A DNA stretch of 64,000 nucleotides, from assembly GCA_001953115.1 (NCBI GenBank), contig LSSL01001092.1, positions 1-64,000 on the forward strand, written 5' to 3'. The first letter of the stretch is position 1. Each line of letters starts with the position of its first letter. Source of the stretch: Smittium mucronatum (Eukaryota > Kickxellomycota > Harpellomycetes > Harpellales > Legeriomycetaceae). Positions 57,871 through 64,000 of the stretch are shown one piece after another. Under the pieces are notes generated by a model. It did no database searches. It was given only the letters and a program-made list of their open reading frames with translations, and was not told the origin of the DNA. The position numbers and the translations under genes are program-made.

Positions 57871-60800
57871 TCAGACTTTTTTCATAAACTGAATAGACCT
57901 TTTAAAATTATTTAAGAGAACCTCAATAGGGGAATAAATATCCTATGTGTTTTTAAGTATTTTGTTATAATGCTCTGTGTAATTTCCTTTAAATCGCATA
58001 GATATTAAGAAATAGAGGTAGAAACTAGAAATAAATCTACATCATCTTGATTTAAGCTCTTTATATTCGTTTATTTTGATAATCTTGCTATAGGATAGTT
58101 TTTCAGTTTATCGGATTATGCTTTTCTTTAAAAACATTGGGAAATAATAGTATTACTCCAAGTTCTATTTTTATTATTAAAAAATTATGTATAATCTTTA
58201 AATAGTATATAAGCTAAAAATCATCTTAAAAATTCTTTTAAAAAAAATGAATTATTACGTATAAAATTTTCTACACATAGTAGATATTAGTTTCTTGTTA
58301 GAATGTGATTTTAACTAAAGAAATATAACTCTCAATCATTATAAATTTATGCTTAAATCCTGGTGTTATATCAATATGAAAATTTAAAGCGTGGATTTTT
58401 ATACGCGTAAATTTTACTACGATCTTACTATAAGTAATTTATAAAGAAAAACAATTTGTTTTTAATTTGAATTTTTTCTGTTATTTCTCACTTATAGTTT
58501 CTATATAACGAAAATTCTATTGGTGCGCTTTAAAATGGGTTTAAGGAAATGATTTATTATATTATAAACTCTATATTTTTTTCGATTTTTAGATCAATTT
58601 TGCTCGAAATTCATTAAATCGACAAAAATATTATCGGATAATTTACAAAATCATCAATAAAATAATCTTTTATTTGATAAATTACATATCATATTAAATT
58701 TACCGAAATTTGAATTTACTTTGATAAAAATACGGCAATTTTAATTCAAGTTTTGCGTTGAGAAATTAATTGAAATATTTGAAATAATTTTTTAAATTTT
58801 TTTAAAACGCAGATAGTTAAATTTGTATAACAATTATAAAATTATTTTTTAAATTAAATGAACTAATTGAATTTGTTTAAAATAGAGTAATTTTATGAAT
58901 AATAACTAATATATTGGATAATAACCCACTAAAAAAGATTTTTCTTGGGCCTATAGGATAAAAGGAAGGTTCATTATTTTTAATTCGCATTTTTTAACAT
59001 TATGGGTGCTTTATCAATTTAATTATTTTAATATATATATATATATATATAATAAAAAATTACAAAGATACCTGTTCATAAAATGTTTTACGATAATCGA
59101 AAAATAGTTAAAAGTTATTTCTTTTCCAGAATTATTCATTACAAAAATAACAATAAATTTAAATTCTCTAATGATAAAAAATATGGACCCAAATAATTCA
59201 TCAAATTTAATTTTTGAATTTCATAATCAAAAGTGCTTCAAATTGTCTAAAAAGAAAATTGATGCGAATTCCGATTCTCGGATTAATATTTTAGAAATAT
59301 TTTTGTCTTATTTATATTTCATAATACCTTCGTTCCAAATTTAAATAGTGGTAAGTCTTTTACTTGATATGTGGGATTTGGTGTAGCAGGATATGCTATT
59401 TTCAACTGGATAAAAAAATATCCTGAAAACCTCCTTAAATTCTATTATTATTATGCAGCCGTTTGGTTCGGAAATAATGTCAAAATTTGATTCCAGGTTT
59501 TTTCTATAATTATTTGATTTTTTTGTAACAAATAAATGAAAATCTCTGGTTTTCACTTGACATACTGCCTACTTAATTTATGCTTGGAAATATTTTTTAA
59601 AACTCCAATGACTTTTCATCCAAGTTAGAAGATTGGGAATATTAGTTTTTTTTAATACATCTTTATTTTTTTTTGAAACCTTTTTGAGATATGTGAGTAA
59701 TACAAGCACAAAAAATAGATTTTAAGATATCAATAAGCTATATTTTTGTTTTTCATAATTTCGATGCGATAAATCGGAAATTGTACTAAAAAAATTCCTA
59801 TTTTTAATAAAAAATATTTTATTTCCTGTGCTTGAGTTTTCAAGCAAATATTACTCAATCACTCGTTAGTTTTTTAGAGACTTAAGGCTATTTATTATTT
59901 CGAGGGGTTTTTTTTTCTAAATCGAAAATCCCATACCTTTTTTTATACAGCCTTAGTATAATATCTATTCCAAATAAAAACTGAAATTAGCTAATCTTTT
60001 TATTTTATAAACAGAAGATATTAGTTTCAGAATATTAAACTTTCCCCCCCTCAATTTATGTAGTTTATGACGTATATTTACTACTTTTTTATTGCACTTT
60101 TTTCTTTAAATTAGGTTAAATATACCCCGAAACCCACTCCGTATTTTATTCTCATCAAAGAAATACTTTTATAAAAAAAAAATATCACCTTCAAATGACT
60201 ATTTTGCACTTGGAGAGTTTTTCTGCAGCCTGATTTTTATTATTATTTTATATATCCAAACCCGTTTCCACACAATCATGCACTATAAATCCATGTATTT
60301 GAAAACATCATTGCAAAAAAATTAAAATTTGTTGCTTATTTATAAAAAAAAAGCTATAAAATTATTAAAGTGAGGATTATTTTTGGGGGAAAACCGAAAG
60401 AAAACGTACTAATTTTTATTTTTAATTTTAAAAAATCTATCTCTCATGGATTTTTCATAATCTTAAAGTCCTTTTCTTATAGGATTTCATTCATTATCAC
60501 GACAAAAATCATATTTTTTTTATCGAAATCAATTAAAAACATTATTTATTACATTTTAAATCCTGAGAAAAGTTTTCAATCTTATCTTTAAAATTTCAAA
60601 ATCGAATTAATAAGAAAAAATAAAATTTCAAATCTTTCTAAGAAATTGTCTCACTCTCAAAAAAATTACCAAATATACAATTTCTAAGGATCAATATTAA
60701 TGGCCACAGGGGCTACAAAAAAAATAAAATACCAAAGGGTGAACTTGATGTTAGATGTAAGATTTTTTACCCTCCAACAAAAATATAACAGATCAAATAA

Positions 60801-61680
60801 AATAGGGCTCATGAAAAGTATTTCTTGCTTGAAACTGGGCTCTCGTTAAAAATACCATCGCCAAATAAAGATCTTACTAACGCATTTTAAATTTTAGTAA
60901 ATTTTTAAATAGTACTTTTATTCGAAAATTAGGGGTTATTTTGGTTCCCAAAAGTGTAACATAGTTATTTTGATGGTTTTATAAGCTCATATAACAAACA
61001 ATTAAAAACTTTTTCTAAGAAATAGAGATATAAGGTGATTTTTTTTGAATAATTGAACAGCTTTTCGGTGGAATTAATAAGAAAACCTGAGTTTACGGTT
61101 AATTAATATACTTATAAGTTTTAAACATGATTTAAGGGTCAAAGTTTGATAGAAAAACCAAGAAGCTAATATTTTTTAAACTTACTTTATGGAAGGAGGT
61201 AGTTAAAGCTGTGAATTTCCTCTAGTTCAAAATAAAGTTCTAAAAGTTTAGATCCACTGATGTCATATTATAAACTGAAACTAACACATTGTAATCATTT
61301 CTCGATATTCCTTGAAAGCGAAAAGTAATACTGACATACATAATATAAAAATTGATGAAATTTGATTTATAATTTTTAAATCTAAGCTGAATAAGATATA
61401 CTCGTTCAATTTATATTATCCCAATAGGGGAGTTATGGTTTTTTTTTTTTGATAAACTCTTTCTCATCAAAAAAATAGAAAATTTTCAAAATAACTTCCT
61501 AAATCTCTGTAAAATTTTTTATTTATTTAAAAGCATTGATTTTTTTTAAAAAAACAGCAAAAGTCGGATTTTTTCTCTGCTCAAACACGTTTTCGGAAAT
61601 TTCTTAATAATTCCCGGAATAGGTTGAAGATTAAAAGGGTTAATATTGGTTTTAAAGAGGGTTAAGCAACCTAAATATTT
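57871..61680. other. AT-rich spacer
   Basis: No gene supported. It contains a (TA)n microsatellite at about 59031-59050. Frames at 59341-59556 and 60370-60591 have composition-driven sequence without recognisable motifs. The stretch 60.65-61.3 kb is slightly less AT-rich and might be an unrecognisable element remnant. Confidence 0.5.
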
Positions 61681-61689
61681 TGGCTGATA

Positions 61690-62156
61690 ATTTTTCTTTT
61701 ATCGAAAAGGATTTCTTCCGGAGAGGATATAATTGGAAAAAATATATTTAAATTTAACTATAGAAGAATTTGGTTTCTAAAAGCTGAGTTAAAAAAACCT
61801 ATAAATAAAGATAATATCTCCTATTTACATATAAATAGTAAACTCAATTAATAACTGAATCTATAAAACATATATTTATTGATTTCCTAATGGGAAGATT
61901 TATTCTGTATTTTTCGAGTCTGGATGATCCTGCTATTCCTATTGAAGGTTTACGATAAAAAAAAAGTGTTAGTTGAATTTGAATTTGATTAAAGATGTTC
62001 AGACTTCCAATAAATTAATCAACAAGAATGGTAAACGTTTGCCTATACCTAAAGAATTAGCCCAAGAACTCATGCATCAGTCAATTTATTCTATCTTTGA
62101 AATAAATCCGACATTCAGTCAAATACCTATAAAAAATTCTTCTAGGGATATTTAAT
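61690..62156 (+). pseudogene. Possible decayed coding fragment of unknown origin
   Basis: Plus-strand segments have normal protein character for this AT-rich setting: KRISSGEDIIGKNIF then FLKAELKKPINKDNISYLHI at about 61710-61840, SLDDPAIPIEGLR at about 61918-61956, and from 61973 a 60-codon frame with KNGKRLPIPKELAQELMHQS and INPTFSQIP. Stops and frameshifts separate the blocks. I do not recognise a family. A retroelement or gene relic is the best guess, and chance is not excluded. Confidence 0.25.
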
Positions 62157-64000
62157 AAAAATAAAATTGTCCAGGATTATTGAGTTTTTCTAAAATACCA
62201 ATTTCATCAAATATTTTAGTAAAATATCTCAAATATTTATGATTAAAATCCTTTAAATATTCGTACGCTATAAGTTTCATAAATTCACAAATAAAGCCGT
62301 TATAAAAAGGGTTAGAGAGATAGCAGCCTTATAATGCTGGTAGTATTTTTTTTAAATCATGTTAAGGATGTGGAAGGGATTTTGGAGAATTAAATACCAC
62401 TTGTTTGACAATTTCAACCTAAATGTCGAAATTTGGTACAAATATAATAAAAAATAATTGGATAAGACTTGGTTACCAAAGAAGGGGACATTCATAAAAG
62501 TAATTGCAAAAAATATCAAATGTAAGATATATTGAAATATCAAAGAGGTCAGACACTCCTGGCTTTTTTCGGTTACTTCTTAAAATTTAATCTGGATATA
62601 TCCTAGAAAACAAAGCCCATTTTTGAGCTAACATGAAAGAAGGTGTATAAATGGGTCGTATCATAAGTAATTCCATTCCGAGAAATAAAAATTCTTGATA
62701 AATAGCCTGTTCTGAGGAATTTGGATTCAAATAGCCTTATATTATAACCGTATGTTAAGTTTCTATAGGCTCAAGTGCAACCCTCGGAAAAATGGATGAA
62801 TAAAAATGACACTTTTTTATATATGAAAATTTGATGTTAAATATAAGATAAAGATTCTATGATAAAATTAAGATATATTTAAGAAGGATTTATTTATGTG
62901 AAGTTGTAAATTTTAATCAAATTATGATATTAGATTCAAAATTTTAATTTATGCGCAAAATTAAGTAAATAGAATTCTATCCATGAAATTAATGTTAATT
63001 TTTCATACGAATTACATAATTAAATATAAATTACTGGGGTTTTTAGTGAAATTCACCAAAATAAATATCGGATTTAATATTAAAAATATTAAAAATATTT
63101 TATTATAGATTTCATATTAATATTATCTATTTTTTTGACTTATTAAAGATAGTTTAAATACCTAGAAACAATAGAGTTTTGGTAAATTTAAATAATAATC
63201 ATATTTAAACTTTTTTAATATCTTTTATATTTATAACTTCAGAGCTTCAAAGTTTCGATTTTTATGTGCGAAAAGAATTTAAACTAATTAATATCCTTCA
63301 AAAATGTATCAAAATCGTGATATTTTCTACCAATTTTTACGGACTATTTATTTTTAGAATAAAAAAACAGAAGACGAAGGTTGTTTAAATTATAGATTAA
63401 TTGAATACAAATTGCTCCAAATCAGTAAGTGGAGAAACCGATTCGTACTACTATTTTTTTAATTAAATTATAATATTTTAGCTAAAAATATTTATGTATC
63501 GCATATTCTGCTAAAACAGATTAAAGATCATTATTTTCTTAATAGCTATGGTTGTTTCTGCGATTTGATTTTACGAAAATCTATATGGTTTATAATCCAT
63601 ATATTTTCTTATAAAATTCGTGTAGATTTTTTTTAAAAAAAAAATTGAAATTAAAAGAGACCAAAAAATAAAACTCGATTTAAGATTAGCAGTCTAAAAA
63701 TCAACTATAAATAAGAGCTAAATAAGTAAATCTTGAAAAGAAGAGAAATTGAATATATTTATGGTAATTTACTTAATATACCACCCAATGAATATATTAG
63801 TGCACGAAAAAAGTAATTTTCACAAGTTATAATCTAATATAAATGGTGAATTTTTTTTCCAATAACCAATTAATATATGATTTGTTAGGAATTTTTTTCA
63901 TTTTTATAAAAATTGATTCTCGAAATCAAATAATAATTAATCATTATTTTTCAGAAACCTGATTAAGTATCATATCGGTTTTTAGCCTAAAATATCATTT
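62157..64000. other. AT-rich sequence to the window end
   Basis: Nothing recognisable. The minus-strand frame at 62352-62543 is Phe/Ile/Leu-rich from composition. The window ends inside this spacer. Confidence 0.55.

Noticed and set aside
59031..59050. (TA)n run
   Set aside because: Simple microsatellite in AT-rich DNA, with no associated feature.

Overview
The window is a draft-assembly piece (one run of N) of an extremely AT-rich eukaryotic nuclear genome. Protein genes carry many short GT-AG introns of roughly 50-150 nt. The gene set fits a fungus: a Dug2-type glutathione-degradosome protein (WD40 repeats fused to an M20 peptidase fold), a fungal-type ATP synthase subunit J, and a WDR5/Swd3 homologue. 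The small mitochondrial ATP synthase subunit argues against the equally AT-rich anaerobic gut fungi, which lack this enzyme. I lean towards an early-diverging, AT-rich fungus but cannot name a genus.

Layout. 1-2459 (minus): a decayed non-LTR retrotransposon with a gag-like ORF1 (CCHC knuckle) and the AP-endonuclease part of ORF2, cut by the window edge. 3676-7600 (minus): a 15-exon gene for a 1,008-residue coiled-coil protein of unknown function, rebuilt here from splice sites whose phases all agree. 8466-12132 (minus): DUG2-like gene, three exons, 1,160 residues. 12133-39624: a gene desert of about 27 kb, very AT-rich, broken only by a GC-richer repeated insert around an assembly gap (28210-29607). 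39625-40021 (plus): ATP18, two exons. 40574-42912 (minus): WDR5/SWD3-like gene, five exons, with a Ser-rich N-terminal extension of about 317 residues. 44354-47280: a complete but dead Tc1/mariner-type (IS630-superfamily) transposon with unusually long inverted repeats and a TA target duplication. 47281-64000: a second AT-rich desert with a degraded DDE transposase remnant near 57.4-57.9 kb and one doubtful coding relic near 61.7-62.2 kb.

The genes do not form a pathway or cluster. They are ordinary single-copy housekeeping genes (glutathione turnover, oxidative phosphorylation, histone H3K4 methylation) in two short gene-bearing stretches separated by decayed transposon-rich DNA. I found no convincing undescribed system. 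The most informative items are the long-TIR Tc1-type element, the GC-rich tandem insert with a 17-bp flanking duplication, the uncharacterised coiled-coil gene, and the Asp-to-Ser change in the M20 site of the DUG2-like protein. All gene models were made by hand from splice signals and reading phase, with no transcript support.
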